Assembly: GCA_963580455.1 (NCBI GenBank)
Contig: OY756966.1
Location: 14,139,001 to 14,203,000, forward strand
Length of the DNA stretch: 64,000 nt
Direction of reading: 5' to 3'
Source of the DNA: Euonymus europaeus
Taxonomy: Eukaryota > Streptophyta > Magnoliopsida > Celastrales > Celastraceae
In this document: piece by piece, positions 39,411-50,744 of the stretch
How positions within the stretch are numbered: the first letter of the stretch is position 1
How the letters are laid out: every line of letters begins with the position of its first letter
Notes under the pieces: model-generated
The model's database searches: none
Told to the model about the DNA's origin: nothing
Seen by the model: only the letters and a program-made list of their open reading frames with translations
Translations under genes and position numbers: made by a program

Positions 39411-40065
39411 TGATTACAAAACTACATGATGTAAAAGAGCTATTTGATATCAATATAATTTGGATACCAAACCTCATGCATAAAGTGAGCAAAATTGTAT
39501 CTCCATGTTGAAATCAAATGAAATTTTGAGATACATTTTCAGATTTTCAAAATCTTATTATGCTCCCCCTCACTTTAAGCTTCCTACTCTCCCTTAACAT
39601 GGCAAGCTTACTCCCCCTTAAGTTGTGCAACTAATATGCATTTTTAATCAAATCATATGCACTTTTTCATCAATTATCTCTCCCCCTTTTTGTAAGAACT
39701 CAAAAAAGGTGAGGAAATAGGGGTAATGCAACTTCAAAAACAATGAATGGTTTAACTCAATGAAGTGCATCAACTAATGCTTCCTAAGTCATGTAAAAAC
39801 ATTGAATGCATAGCTTGAAAATCATTCAAAATACCAATTAAAAATCAAATATGTTTTCAAGCTCATATATGCTAGCAAGGAATACCAATAACATGGAAGC
39901 AATCATGGATCATCATTTAAGCAAGGAATCACATCAAACACATAAGAGTTTATTTGGGAACTCCCCCTACACATGTGCATCTCATTCAAATAAATATATA
40001 TAGACCAATGGAGATGTGTCACATACATGAAATCAAGTAAAGAGCATGCATTCAAGCAACTTCAC
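39411..40065 (-). other. Non-coding region with repeated polypurine-type motifs
   Basis: About 655 bases between the end of RNase H and the main polypurine tract hold no credible frame. Four more copies of the CTCCCCCT core (AGGGGGAG on the element's strand) lie at about 39563, 39611, 39680 and 39961. Repeated tracts here are a known Sirevirus mark. In lineage members with an envelope-like gene that gene would sit here; none is visible. Confidence 0.75.
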
Positions 40066-41268
40066 TCAAGGTGCATCAATCAAGCCTAACGCATCTCTGA
40101 ATTTTATAAACCTATCCTTAGCTAAGGGTTTGGTAAACAAATCCGCAATGTTGTGTTCTCCTTCTACATGTTCAAGCACAATATTCCCTTTAGCTACATG
40201 ATCTCTTATAAAATGATGTCTAATCTCAATGTGTTTGGCTTTTCCATGATGAACCGGATTCTTAGATAAATGGATTGCACTAATGTTGTCACAATGAATA
40301 AGTGTGTTGTCAAATGACATATTAAAATCAATCAATTGTTGTTTAATCCATAGAATTTGTGCAACACAACTACCTATGGCCATGTACTTGGCTTCGGTTG
40401 TACTTAAGGCAACACAAGTTTGTTTCTTTGAAAACCAAGATATAAGCATGTTCCCTAGGTATTGACATGTACCACTTGTACTTTTCCTATTAATTCTACA
40501 ACCTCCATAATCGGCATCACTAAAAGCATGCAAGTCAAATGAGGATTTTCTATCATACCACAACCCTAAGGTTGGTGTATCTTTTAAGTATCGCAATATC
40601 CTCTTAACGGCCAATAAGTGTGATTCTTTAGGATTAGATTGATATCTAGCACACATACACACACTAAACATGATATCCGGCCTAGATGCGGTCAAATAAA
40701 GTAAACTTCCAATCATAGACCTATACATCTTTTGATCCACTTCTTTGCTTTTAAGGTCGGCTTCTAATTTGGATGACACCCCCATTGGTGTAGAACATCC
40801 TTTAGACAAGTCCATCCCAAACCTTTTAAGCAAGTCATAAGTGTATTTAGTTTGACTTATATGAATGCCATGTGAGGTTTGTCTAATTTGCAATCCTAGA
40901 AAATATGTTAACTCACCCATCATAGACATTTCAAATTCACTTTTCATGCACATAGCAAATTCATCACACATTGATTCCAAAGTAGCACCAAATATAATGT
41001 CATCCACATATATTTGCACAATCAACAAGTCATCACCTTTGCATTTAGTAAACAAAGTATTATCAATACTACCACAAGAAAAATCATTTTCTAACAAGAA
41101 TGTACTAAGTCTCTCATACCATGCCCTAGGTGTTTGCTTTAAGCCATACAATGCCTTGTCTAATTTATAAACATGATTAGGGTATTCTTTAGATTCAAAA
41201 CCCGGAGGTTGTTTAACATACACTTCCTCATTTATCACACCATTCAAGAAAGCACTCTTAACATCCAT
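40066..41268 (-). CDS. pol: Pol fragment: reverse transcriptase and RNase H
   Basis: A 400-residue open stretch covering most of the reverse transcriptase and all of RNase H. RT signs are MDVKSAFLNG at 1-10, YGLKQTPRAWY near 41-51 and the catalytic YVDD at 87-90. The connection region has SRPDIMF near 195. RNase H has FSDADYGG (D251), TEAKYMA (E292), HCDNISA (D327) and a terminal DLFTKPL (D376), so the expected acidic residues are present. RT copies the element RNA into DNA, and RNase H removes the RNA strand in the virus-like particle. The ATG at residue 1 is not a true start: the frame is continuous in phase with the upstream fragment but separated from it by a TGA at 41293-41295, just before the conserved MDVKSAFLNG. 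The end (TGA at 40066) is at the usual place for Ty1/copia Pol. Confidence 0.9.
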   Translation of the reverse strand: MDVKSAFLNGVINEEVYVKQPPGFESKEYPNHVYKLDKALYGLKQTPRAWYERLSTFLLENDFSCGSIDNTLFTKCKGDDLLIVQIYVDDIIFGATLESMCDEFAMCMKSEFEMSMMGELTYFLGLQIRQTSHGIHISQTKYTYDLLKRFGMDLSKGCSTPMGVSSKLEADLKSKEVDQKMYRSMIGSLLYLTASRPDIMFSVCMCARYQSNPKESHLLAVKRILRYLKDTPTLGLWYDRKSSFDLHAFSDADYGGCRINRKSTSGTCQYLGNMLISWFSKKQTCVALSTTEAKYMAIGSCVAQILWIKQQLIDFNMSFDNTLIHCDNISAIHLSKNPVHHGKAKHIEIRHHFIRDHVAKGNIVLEHVEGEHNIADLFTKPLAKDRFIKFRDALGLIDAP

Positions 41269-41292
41269 TTGAAAAAGTTTAAAACCCTTATA

Positions 41293-43242
41293 TCATGCAA
41301 AAGCTAATAGAAGTCTAATGGCCTCCAACCTTGCAACCGGTGCAAAGGTTTCTTCATAATCAATACCCTCTTCTTGACAATAACCTTGAGCTACTAGCCT
41401 AGCCTTATTCCTAGTCACTTCACCATTCTCATTCATCTTATTTCTAAACACCCATTTGGTTCCAGTAATGGTGTGGTCTCTAGGTTTGGGAACAAGTGTC
41501 CAAACCTTGCTTCTTTCAAATTGTTCAAGTTCTTCTTGCATAGCAAAAATCCAATCTTCATCAATTAAAGCATCTTTTACATTCTTAGATTCTATCATAG
41601 ATATCATAGCATAAAGATTTAAAGGATGAGAATTGACCGTCGAATTCAATCTTGATCTTGTTTGAATGCCTTTTGAGAAGTCTCCAATGATAAGCTGTTT
41701 AGGATGCATGTGCTTGTCCTTCTTTTGAAGCCTATTTCCTTGATTATTAGAGTTGCCCGATTGTATATCATTACCATGCTCATCATGATCTTCATTATTA
41801 GACATAGGTTCCACTTGATTTTCTTGATTTGATGTAGCATCATTTGAGATTTTCATCTCCTTCAAGCTTCCCACCAATAAATCATCATCCTCTTTTATTT
41901 GTAGATCATGACCACCATTAGAGTGTGAACTCTTTGGATGATCTAGCCCTTCAAAACCTGAAATTTCTTCTTCTACAAGCACATTTTGATCAAGTGAAAA
42001 CATATCATCGAATTTAACATGCACACTTTCTTCCACAACCTTAGACTTATCATTAAAAACTCTATAAGCTCTAGAATGAGTAGAATAACCAAGAAATATA
42101 CCAATTTCACTCTTAGCATCAAACTTATCAAGATTGTCTTTTGTATTCAAAATATAGCATTTACAACCAAACACTCTAAAATAGTCAACTTTAGGCTTCC
42201 TAGCATACAAAAGCTCATATGGAGTCTTTTTCAAAATCTTTCTAATAGACAACCTATTAGAGACATAACATGCATTATTTATAGCTTCGGCCCAAAAGTA
42301 TTTAGGTAAGGCATATTCAAGCATCATGGTTCTACCTAACTCTTGTAATGTCCTATTTTTCCTTTCAACAACTCCATTTTGTTGTGGTGTTCTAGGTGCA
42401 CTAAAATTATGTGTAATACCATAAGAATCACATAAAGCATCAAATCCATAGTTTTCAAATTCACCTCCATGGTCACTCCTAATTTTGGAAACATGCAATT
42501 CATGCTCATTTTGCACTCTTTTAATGAAAGATTTAAACTCATGTAATGCATCACTTTTATGAGCTAAAAACAAACACCAAGTAAATCTTGAATAATCATC
42601 AACAATAACAAATGCATAATACTTGCCACCTAAACTCTTTGTCCTACTAGGACCAAACAAATCAATATGCAATAGTTGAAGTGGCCTAGAAGTAGAAACA
42701 ACATTTTTTGATTTAAAAGACTCCTTAATTTGCTTACCTCTAATGCAATGTTCACATATAATGGAATCACCAAACTTCAACTTGGGTAAGCCTCTAACTA
42801 ATTCTTTTGAACTAAGCTTTCTCAAAGTAGAAACACCTACATGACCCAATCTTCTATGCCAATACAACACAACATCATTAGAAGAAATCAAACATGTCAT
42901 ATTATCATTCATCATATTTAAGTCAAGTGCATACATATGACCTATTCTAACACCGGATGTAATGATATTATCATGCTCATCTACAATACAACATTTACCT
43001 TTCTTAAAATGTGAATCATATCCTTTATCCGCTAATTGACTAATGCTAAGCAAATTAAATTGCAACCTTTCAACCAAAAGACAATCATTTAGAGAAAAGG
43101 AACCCTTACCAACCGATCCTATGCCTAGAATCTTTCCCTTAGAATTGTCTCCAAAAGTGACATAACCACCATTCTTCTTTTCCTTGAATGAAGTGAATAA
43201 GGTTCGATCTCCACTCATATGCCTTGAGCATCCACTATCCAA
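41293..43242 (-). CDS. pol: Pol fragment: protease, integrase, start of RT
   Basis: A 649-residue stretch. It begins at the aspartic protease site DSGCSRHM (residues 2-9); the listed first codon is TTG, and the frame is open upstream to a TAG at 43282-43284, so no true start is implied. The integrase zinc-binding histidines and cysteines are H129, H134, C163 and C166. The core has D194 (HIDLFGP), D257 (RSDHGGEF) and E293 (NGVVERKNR), giving the D-35-E spacing. A variable acidic linker follows (about 430-540), then the RT start with KWVFRNK and KARLVAQGY near 595-620. It ends at a TGA in RT, after which the next fragment continues in the same phase. Protease cuts the polyprotein; integrase joins the DNA copy to the genome. 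All visible catalytic residues are intact, so the breaks rather than active-site loss disable it. Confidence 0.9.
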   Translation of the reverse strand: MDSGCSRHMSGDRTLFTSFKEKKNGGYVTFGDNSKGKILGIGSVGKGSFSLNDCLLVERLQFNLLSISQLADKGYDSHFKKGKCCIVDEHDNIITSGVRIGHMYALDLNMMNDNMTCLISSNDVVLYWHRRLGHVGVSTLRKLSSKELVRGLPKLKFGDSIICEHCIRGKQIKESFKSKNVVSTSRPLQLLHIDLFGPSRTKSLGGKYYAFVIVDDYSRFTWCLFLAHKSDALHEFKSFIKRVQNEHELHVSKIRSDHGGEFENYGFDALCDSYGITHNFSAPRTPQQNGVVERKNRTLQELGRTMMLEYALPKYFWAEAINNACYVSNRLSIRKILKKTPYELLYARKPKVDYFRVFGCKCYILNTKDNLDKFDAKSEIGIFLGYSTHSRAYRVFNDKSKVVEESVHVKFDDMFSLDQNVLVEEEISGFEGLDHPKSSHSNGGHDLQIKEDDDLLVGSLKEMKISNDATSNQENQVEPMSNNEDHDEHGNDIQSGNSNNQGNRLQKKDKHMHPKQLIIGDFSKGIQTRSRLNSTVNSHPLNLYAMISMIESKNVKDALIDEDWIFAMQEELEQFERSKVWTLVPKPRDHTITGTKWVFRNKMNENGEVTRNKARLVAQGYCQEEGIDYEETFAPVARLEAIRLLLAFA

Positions 43243-43295
43243 GTACCATTGGCATGAATTGGATGAAGACTTGAAGCATACCTAACCATATGAAT

Positions 43296-44960
43296 TCAAA
43301 AGACCTTAGGTATCCAAACTTTGGATCCTTGAGGGTTAGATACAATAGCATAGACATTTAATTTTAGCACAACACTTGCATATTCAATTTTGTCATCATA
43401 TTTCAAGCACTTTGGCACCCAAACCTTTTTCAAACTCACTTTCCTCACTCTAGGGTGTGTGGCCCTAGATGAAGATGCACCACCCAAGGAGTGAGCACCT
43501 TTGGCCTTGGCTTTTGAAGCCTTGGCCGAGCCTTGTATAGTCCTTGAAGTTTTAGTCAAGTCTCCTTTAGGTCTTACAAGCTTAACCGATTCTTCATTTT
43601 CACATTTAGAACCATCAAGAGTCATAGCATCATAACCAAGTCCACTCCTATCTAAATAATGCCTTTGAGAGGCCAACATTTCATCCAATTTCAAGGAACT
43701 CATGGCAAATTTAGATAATTGAGTTTCTAGAAATCTATTCTTTTCTTTTATCATATCAAGCTCATGTTGCAAAGAAGTAGCATTGGAAAGCATTACACAC
43801 TCATGTTCATCCCATGTAACTAATTCTTCTTCTAACTCAAGCACCCTAGCTTTAAGATGATCATAATCATGCATATTTGCATTTGAATTTTCAGCCATAC
43901 AAGCATTCTCATCAAGCATAAGAGATTTTTGTTTTAAACACTTATTCTCATCAATCAAAACATCAAGCTCAAGTATCATATCATCATTTTTAGCACATAT
44001 AGCAACATACTTGGCATTCAACTCCTCAAGTTCACTAACATGCATTTCATCATTTTTCATAAGTCTAGCATTTTCTTTCTTAAGTTGTTTGCACTTTCTA
44101 AGCAACATACCATGAGAATCACATAAATCATCATAATTGGAATATAATTCATCATAGGTTAAAGGAGTAGAATCTTTTACCATCTCATCTTGAGAGGATG
44201 AGTCAATTTTCTCCTTTTTTGCCATAAGACAAAAGTGTGCCTTATGCTCCATCTCATCCTCACTTGATGGGCTTGATGATGAATCATCCCATGTTGCTTT
44301 CAATGCCTTCTTCTTCTCTTTGCCTTTCCCTTTGTGATATTTCTTGGATGCTTTGGGGCACTCGGCAATAAAGTGACCAACCTTGCCACAATTGAAACAA
44401 GTTGGTTTCTCTCTTTCCTTCTCCTTCTCCTTGTCTTTGAACTTTCGATTCTTGAATCCACCTCTCTTGTTCCTCACAAATTTCTTGAAATTCTTCACCA
44501 TCATAGCCATGTCATCATCACTATCTTCACTCTCACTACTTGAAGACACTTCCCTTTCACCATGACTCATGGCCTCCCTTGGCTTAGAGGTCACGGCTAG
44601 GGCAATGCCCTTCTTCCTTTGAGGCTCCTCATCCACTCTATTTAACACTTTCATCTCATGAGTCATCAAGCTCCCAATGAGCTCATCCAACTTCAAAGTC
44701 CTCACGTCTTTGGCTTCCTCAATGGCGGTCACCTTCTCACTCCAATTTCTAGGTAAGCTCCTTAGAACCTTTTGTACCTTGTCATGCATAGGGTAAGGTT
44801 TGCCAAGAGCATTAAAATCATTGCATATGCATGTCAACCTATTAAACATGTCACTAATGCATTCACCTTCAAGCATTTTGAACAATTCATATTTTTGCAC
44901 TAACATGTTAATTTTGCAATCTTTAACTTGACTAGTTCCTTCATGCTCTAATTCTAACAT
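43296..44960 (-). CDS. gag: Gag fragment: capsid, zinc knuckle, coiled-coil tail
   Basis: A 554-residue stretch forming most of Gag, the structural protein of the virus-like particle. Residues 1-110 belong to the copia-type Gag domain. A Ser/Glu/Asp-rich part is at 138-150 and a Lys/Arg-rich part at 160-185. A CCHC knuckle follows (C188, C191, H196, C201: CX2CX4HX4C), which in this family binds the RNA genome. About 270-440 is rich in Leu, Glu and Lys with heptad character, a probable coiled coil as in Sirevirus Gag. The C-terminus is basic. The first Met is not the true start: the frame continues in phase from the upstream fragment, separated by a TGA and one codon. The TGA at 43296-43298 and a change of frame before the protease at about 43255-43280 separate it from Pol. 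Some Sireviruses carry a frame change here naturally, so this break may be partly genuine. Confidence 0.85.
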   Translation of the reverse strand: MLELEHEGTSQVKDCKINMLVQKYELFKMLEGECISDMFNRLTCICNDFNALGKPYPMHDKVQKVLRSLPRNWSEKVTAIEEAKDVRTLKLDELIGSLMTHEMKVLNRVDEEPQRKKGIALAVTSKPREAMSHGEREVSSSSESEDSDDDMAMMVKNFKKFVRNKRGGFKNRKFKDKEKEKEREKPTCFNCGKVGHFIAECPKASKKYHKGKGKEKKKALKATWDDSSSSPSSEDEMEHKAHFCLMAKKEKIDSSSQDEMVKDSTPLTYDELYSNYDDLCDSHGMLLRKCKQLKKENARLMKNDEMHVSELEELNAKYVAICAKNDDMILELDVLIDENKCLKQKSLMLDENACMAENSNANMHDYDHLKARVLELEEELVTWDEHECVMLSNATSLQHELDMIKEKNRFLETQLSKFAMSSLKLDEMLASQRHYLDRSGLGYDAMTLDGSKCENEESVKLVRPKGDLTKTSRTIQGSAKASKAKAKGAHSLGGASSSRATHPRVRKVSLKKVWVPKCLKYDDKIEYASVVLKLNVYAIVSNPQGSKVWIPKVF

Positions 44961-44963
44961 TTT

Positions 44964-45299
44964 TCAAATCTCTTGAGCACTAGTGCATGCACTAATATGA
45001 TCATACTCACCCCTAGCTAATGTAATATGTAACAAGTTAATTGCTTTTTCATTTAAGCTCACCTTCTTGTCATCACTCTCACTATACTCACTCTCATCCT
45101 TAGGAACTATCTTATCTCCCTCTTTCTTAGTAGGAATGAATGGTCCATTCTCTATAACTCTCCATAAGGCCATATCCATACTCCTAAGGAAAATCCTCAT
45201 CCTATTCTTCCAAAAACCATAATCCTTCCCATCAAAGAAAGGTGGCCTATTTGATGACAAGCCCTCACCATCATGTGGTCTAGTACTAGTGTAAGCCAT
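44964..45299 (-). CDS. gag: Gag N-terminal fragment
   Basis: A 111-residue stretch with the probable true Gag start: the ATG at 45297-45299 lies 56 bases inside the 5' LTR edge, after the primer site. It contains RPPFFDGKDYGFWKNRM (about 18-34), the conserved opening of plant copia Gag proteins, and a Leu-rich helix near 85-95. It ends at a TGA (44964-44966). The next fragment starts two codons later in the same phase, so this is an in-frame nonsense codon inside Gag. Translation from this copy should stop early unless there is read-through. Confidence 0.85.
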   Translation of the reverse strand: MAYTSTRPHDGEGLSSNRPPFFDGKDYGFWKNRMRIFLRSMDMALWRVIENGPFIPTKKEGDKIVPKDESEYSESDDKKVSLNEKAINLLHITLARGEYDHISACTSAQEI

Positions 45300-45341
45300 T
45301 TGATCTAAGCTAGAATGTTAATTCTATTACTTTGCTAACCT

Positions 45342-45353
45342 GCTCCGATACCA
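45342..45353 (-). promoter_or_regulatory. Primer binding site (tRNA-iMet type)
   Basis: On the element's strand this reads TGGTATCGGAGC, two bases inside the 5' LTR. It fits the 3' end of initiator tRNA-Met, whose complement starts TGGTATCAGAGC, with one mismatch. It primes first-strand DNA synthesis. The 45300-45341 stretch between it and the Gag start is a short untranslated leader. Confidence 0.88.
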
Positions 45354-45355
45354 AT

Positions 45356-47710
45356 TGAAATCACTAGGCTAACACAAGAGGGGGGGTGAATTTTGTTTTA
45401 AAAAACTAAGTATAAAACCCAAGTACAAAACCACAACCTAAAAACTCACAAATGATTAAGGCAATGTCAAGAATGCAAATCTGCGCACTAATCGTGTAAA
45501 TGCAATTTGACCTAGCAATTCAACTCGGAATGTAACAAAATTTGATATGAAATATTAAAACACCTCAATGAACACTATATCAAAAATTCAGCTCAAAATT
45601 CACAGACAGATTGGTATTCTGGAAAATTAACAATCAAAAGTATACCTAGAATTCAATAATCACAAGTTGTTCAACCACAAGCAATATCCCAACAAGCAAT
45701 GGTAGCAAGCAACACCCTAATATCAACTTCTAAGGCACACAAATCACCAATAACACCAATAGAATGATAACCAAAAACAAGTCACTACAAGGCAGCAAGT
45801 TTAACACACAAACAAGCAAGGAAATCAAAATAGTGTGCACAAGGATATATAGTGGTTCGGTGCTCACACCTACATCCACTACCTAAGCCCTCAAGCTTAG
45901 GATTTCCCAATCCACTAAAGGATATATGTGGTTTTGCAAGTTCACCACAAACTTAGGGTTTCCAAGAACACCCCAAACTTGTACACCAACAAGGTTTGAA
46001 GCTAACCTTAAACTTTCACACACCTCTCAAAGGTAATGCCCTCAAAAGGGACTTTTACAAGTATTTGGATTTTGGTTCTCTCAAGATTAGCTCTAGGCTA
46101 TATATGGTTGGAGAACACTCAAATTCACAAGATGTTGCTCAAATGGGTTTGGAATCAAATGTGTAGCAAACACTCTTGTAATCTCACACAAAGCTCACAC
46201 AAGATCAAGAATAGGTTTAGGTGAAGCTTTGTTGAAGAACTCTCAAGAACACACCAAGAGTACCCACGGGTAGAAAGATTTTTGGGGTGGTTCAAGGAGT
46301 TTTTGGATCTCTCTTTCAAATAGGAAGATGATGGCTTGAATGTAATCAAAGTGGTAGCAAGAGATCGCAAGAAAGAAGCTTGAATCAAGAAGATGAAGTT
46401 GAGAGCAAGTAAGCTTGAACACTTAGTAAAATTTGCAAATGCTTCTTCCACCTTGCAAGAATGGCCAACCCTTCTCTCTTCAAAACAAACAAAAGCCAAC
46501 TCAGCCATTGGATCAATACATCTTCAAATCTTGGCCCTTGAAGCTACTTTAAATCTGGACCTTTCTTTAATTCAAATGAAATTAATCTCAGCCATTGAAG
46601 ATCAAGCCGTTGGACATATTTCTCAAAGAAAGTCACCATGGGTTGCACCTTGTTTGGATCAAACACATTACTCTTCTATATGTAGCAACTTTATCCAATG
46701 GATGCCAAACAAGTCCATATTAAATTCTGGAAATACTACAACTGTATGTCATCTTGTCTCTCCCTTGTCTCTCCCTTGTCTCCATAGTGCAAGTGTTAGG
46801 CACACTACCAACCAAGTATTTCAAACTTGTATTCCCTCTACTTTATTGACTCCAAAACACATGATAAGGCTTCTAGAAGTTCTTGAGTTAATTCTACAGC
46901 AATAATAACACAAGTCACACGGCTGGAACCATTTCTTGCACACAAAGTGTCAAACTTGAACCAAATAGGGTTGACCATGTCCAAACTTGTCTAAATGAGC
47001 TTCAAATCATGATGCACAAATTTTCTCAATAGAATCAGCTTCATGATACTTCAAATAGTCTCATGATGATCAGTTGATTAAGCCTACAAAAAGAATAGAT
47101 GACAAAACATCCCATTTTTGCTTGTAAGCTCAAAGAGCTTCAATGCTAGCACTTAGGTTAATCAACGTGTTATAAGCTTAATAAAATTCAAGTAAGCACA
47201 TGATAAATCATTTCATATATAACTGAATGTGCATACAAAATTTCACTTATAACGGAGGTCATTTGGTCATTCAATTTGACCATGCAAATCTCAACTAGCC
47301 CAGTTTAATGACTGCACAGGTGAATTTATTTCAACAGACAAATTGAACCTGATAAACTTAAAATTGACCTGACACAATTTTTCAATGAAAAATTCCAGAG
47401 TGTCTTAAATAATTTTCAGAACAAGAATCAAGTCAATCAGAGCTCATATGAATAAGTTATGACTGTTTAACCAACGTGTGCGCAGTGTGATGTTGTGACA
47501 GATTTTAGCATCGAAAAATAAGTCAGTCCAGATTCATCCAATTTATATCATACATGATCAAACATGATTCCAAAGATATATAATGAAGCTTAAATCAGTA
47601 GATATAATTCATTTCATGATTTATCCAAATTCATCCAAAGTTAAGCACAATCAAATAGTCCAATATGTATTTTTGCATCAAAACACAAATGTAGGACCTA
47701 TGGTCCAACA
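45356..47710 (-). repeat. 5' LTR (right copy, 2355 bp)
   Basis: It has the same TGAAATCACTAGGC start and GGTCCAACA end as the left LTR and lacks that copy's 24-bp segment. It is the promoter-bearing LTR for leftward transcription. TATA-like runs on the element's strand lie at about 45845-45851 and 46099-46105; I cannot tell which, if either, is used. Antisense open frames in it are not supported as genes. Confidence 0.95.
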
Positions 47711-47715
47711 CTTCG
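47711..47715 (+). repeat. Target site duplication, right copy (CTTCG)
   Basis: Five bases directly after the CA end of the right LTR, matching the normal satellite sequence at this position. Together with CTTAG at 37011 it forms the 5-bp duplication. The satellite resumes in the same phase, completing the interrupted monomer. Confidence 0.8.
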
Positions 47716-50700
47716 GACCATCAAAGTTGCTCGGTGTACACATTTTAATGTTCTTCTATCTCAAATTTTATGAGTATAAGCTTCCTAGATTATTCCGATG
47801 ACAAAACACCAACTTTCTATGACAAATGGACAAAACTGTTAAAAGCTCTTCCGTAAGGAGAGTTGAGAAACTTCCGACAATCAAAGTTGCTCGGTGTACA
47901 CTTTTAAATGTACTTCTATGTCAAATTTTACGATTATATAAGCTTCCTAGATTATTCTGATGACAAAACACCGACTTTCTATGACAAATAGACAAAACCG
48001 TTAAAAGCTCCTCCAGAGAGAATTGAGCAACTTCGGACCATCAAAGTTTCTCGGTGTAAACTTTTTAATGTTATTCTATCTCAAATTTTACGAGTATAAG
48101 CTTCCTAGATTATTCCGATGACAAAACACCAAATTTCTATGAGAAATGGACAAAACTGTTAAAAGCTCTTCCGTAGAGAGAGTTGAGCAACTTCCGACCA
48201 TCAAAGTTGCTCGGTGTACACTTTTAAATGTTCTTCTATGTCCAATTTTACGAGTATATAAGCTTCCTAGATTATTTCCTTGACAAAACACTAACTTTCT
48301 ATGACAAATGGAGAAAGCCGTTAAAACCTCCTCTATAGAGAAGTTGACCAACTTCGGACCATCAAAGTTGCTCGGTGTACACTTTTTAATGTTCTTCTAT
48401 GTCAAATTTTACGAGTGTATAAGCTTCCTAGATTATTTCGATGACAAAACACTAACTTTCTATGACAAATGGACAAAGTCGTTCAAACCTCCTCGATAGA
48501 GCAGTTGAGCAACTTTGGATCATCAAAGTTGCTCGGTGTACACTTTTTAATGTTCTTCTATCCCAAATTTTACGAGTATAAGCTTCCAAGATTATTCTGA
48601 TTACAAAACACCAACTTTCTATGACAAATGAACAAAACCGTTAAAAGCTCGTCCATAAAAATAGTTGAGCAACTTCGGACCATCAAAGTTGATCGGGGCA
48701 CACTTTTTGTTGTTCTTCTATGTCAAATTTTACGAGTATAAGCTTCCAAGATTATTTCGATGCCAAAACGCCAACTTTCTATGACAAATGGACAAAACCA
48801 TTAAAAGCCCTCCATAGAGAGAGTTGAGCAATTTAGAACCATCAAAGTTGCTCGGTGTACACTTTTTAATGTTCTTCTATGTCCAATTTTACGAGTATAA
48901 GCTTCGTAGATTATTTTGATGACAAAACACTAACTTTCTGTGACAAATGGACAAAGTCGTTAAAACCTCCTCTATAGAGAAGCGGAGCAATTTCGGACCA
49001 TCAAAGTTGCTCGGTGTACAATTTTTATTGTTCTTCTATGTCAAATTTTATGAGTATAAGCTTCCTAGATTATTTCGATGCCAAAATCCAAAGTTTCTAT
49101 TACAAATGGACAAAATTGTTAAAAGCTTCTCTATAGAGAGATTTCATCAACTTCGAACCATCAAAGTTGATCGGTGCACACTTTTTGTTGTTATTCTATG
49201 TCAAATTTTACGAGTATATGCTTCCAAGATTATTTCGATGCCAAAACACCAACTTTCTATGACAAATGGACAAAACCATTAAAAGCTCCTCGATAGGGAC
49301 AGTTGAGCAACTTTAGACCATCAAAGTTGCTCGGTGTACACATTTTATTGTTATTCTATGTCAAATTTTATGAGTATAAGCTTCCAAGATTATTTTGATT
49401 CCAAAACACCAACTTCCTATGACAAATGGACAAAACCATTAAAAGCTCCTCCAGAGAGAGAGTTGAGCAACTTCGTGATATCAAAGTTACTCGGTGTACA
49501 CTTTTTATTGTTATTCTATGTCAAATTTTATGAGTATAAGCTTCCAAGATTATTTCCTTGACAAAACACCAACTTTCTATGACAAATAGACAAAGCCGTT
49601 AAAACCTCCTCTATAGAGAAGTTGAGCAACTTCGGATCATCAAAGTTGCTCGGTGTACACTTTTTAATGTTCTTCTATCCCAAATTTTATGAGTATAAGC
49701 TTCTTAGATTATTTCGATGGCAAAACACCAACTTTGTATGGCAAATGGACAAAACCGTTAAAAGCACCTCCATAGAGAGAGTTTAGCAACTTCGGACCAT
49801 CAAAGTTGCTCGGTGTACACTTTTTAATGTTATTCTATCTCAAATTTTATGAGTATACGCTTCCTAGATTATTCCGATGACAAAACGCCAACTTTCTATG
49901 ACAAATGGACAAAACCGTTAAAAGCTCATCCATATAGAGAGTTGAGAACCTTGGACCATCAAAGTTGCTCGGTGTACACTTTTTATTGTTATTGTATGTC
50001 ATATTTTATGAGTATAAGCTTCCAAGATTATTTCCTTTCCAAAACCCCAATTTTCTATGATAAATGGAAAAAATTGTTAAAAGCTCCTTCATAGAGAGAG
50101 TTGAGCAACTTCGGACCATCAAAGTTGGTCGGTGTACACTTTTTAATGTTCTACTATCTCAAATTTTACGAGTATAAGTTTCCTAGATTATTCCGATGAC
50201 AAAACACCAACTTTTTATGACAAATGGACAAAACCGTTAAAAGCTCCTCCAGAGAGATTTGAGCAACTTCGGACCATCAAAGTTGCTTGGTGTACACTTT
50301 TTAATGTTATTCTATCTCAAATTTTACGAGTGTAAGCTTCATAAATTATTCTGATGACAAAACACCAACTTTCTATGACAAATGCACAAAACCCTCAAAA
50401 GCTCCTCCATAGAGAGAGTTGAGCAACTTCGGACCATCAAAGTTGCTCGGTGTACACTTTTTATTGTTATTCTGTGTCAAATTTTATGAGTATAAGCTTC
50501 GAAGATTATTTCCTTGACAAAACACGAACTTACTATGACAAATGGACAAAGCCGTTAAAACCTCCTCTATAGAGAAGTTGAGCAACTTCGGACCATCAAA
50601 GTTGCTCGATGTACACTTTTTAATGTTCTTCTATGTCAAATTTTACGAGTATATATGCTTCCTAGATTTTTTCGATGATAAAACACTAACTTTCTATGAC

Positions 50701-50744
50701 AAATGGACAAAGCCATTAAAACCCCCTCTATAGAGAAGTTGAGC

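Larger units (their letters stand above)
37016..47710 (-). mobile_element. Ty1/copia Sirevirus-type LTR retrotransposon
   Basis: A complete 10,695-bp element on the minus strand. It has two long LTRs (2379 and 2355 bp) with TG...CA ends, a 5-bp target duplication, a tRNA-iMet-like primer site beside the right LTR and a polypurine tract beside the left one. Minus-strand order is Gag with a CCHC knuckle, protease, integrase, reverse transcriptase, RNase H; integrase before RT makes it Ty1/copia. Several AGGGGGAG-type tracts before the 3' LTR and a long coiled-coil tail in Gag point to the Sirevirus (SIRE/Maximus) lineage. No envelope-like frame is present between pol and the 3' LTR. The coding region is broken in at least three places, so this copy is unlikely to be autonomous. 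About 25 LTR substitutions (by eye) indicate a recent insertion. Confidence 0.95.

Noticed and set aside
39411..40065. Envelope-like gene as in some Sireviruses
   Set aside because: There is no open frame of useful length between RNase H and the 3' LTR, only repeated purine tracts and AT-rich sequence.
41646..42554. 65- and 72-codon minus-strand frames within pol
   Set aside because: They overlap the integrase/linker frame in a different phase and carry no domain.
40865..44565. Plus-strand frames of 60-101 codons opposite gag and pol
   Set aside because: They are shadows of the conserved minus-strand domains.
47583..47801. 72-codon frame crossing the LTR-satellite junction
   Set aside because: A chance fusion of LTR and satellite sequence created by the insertion.
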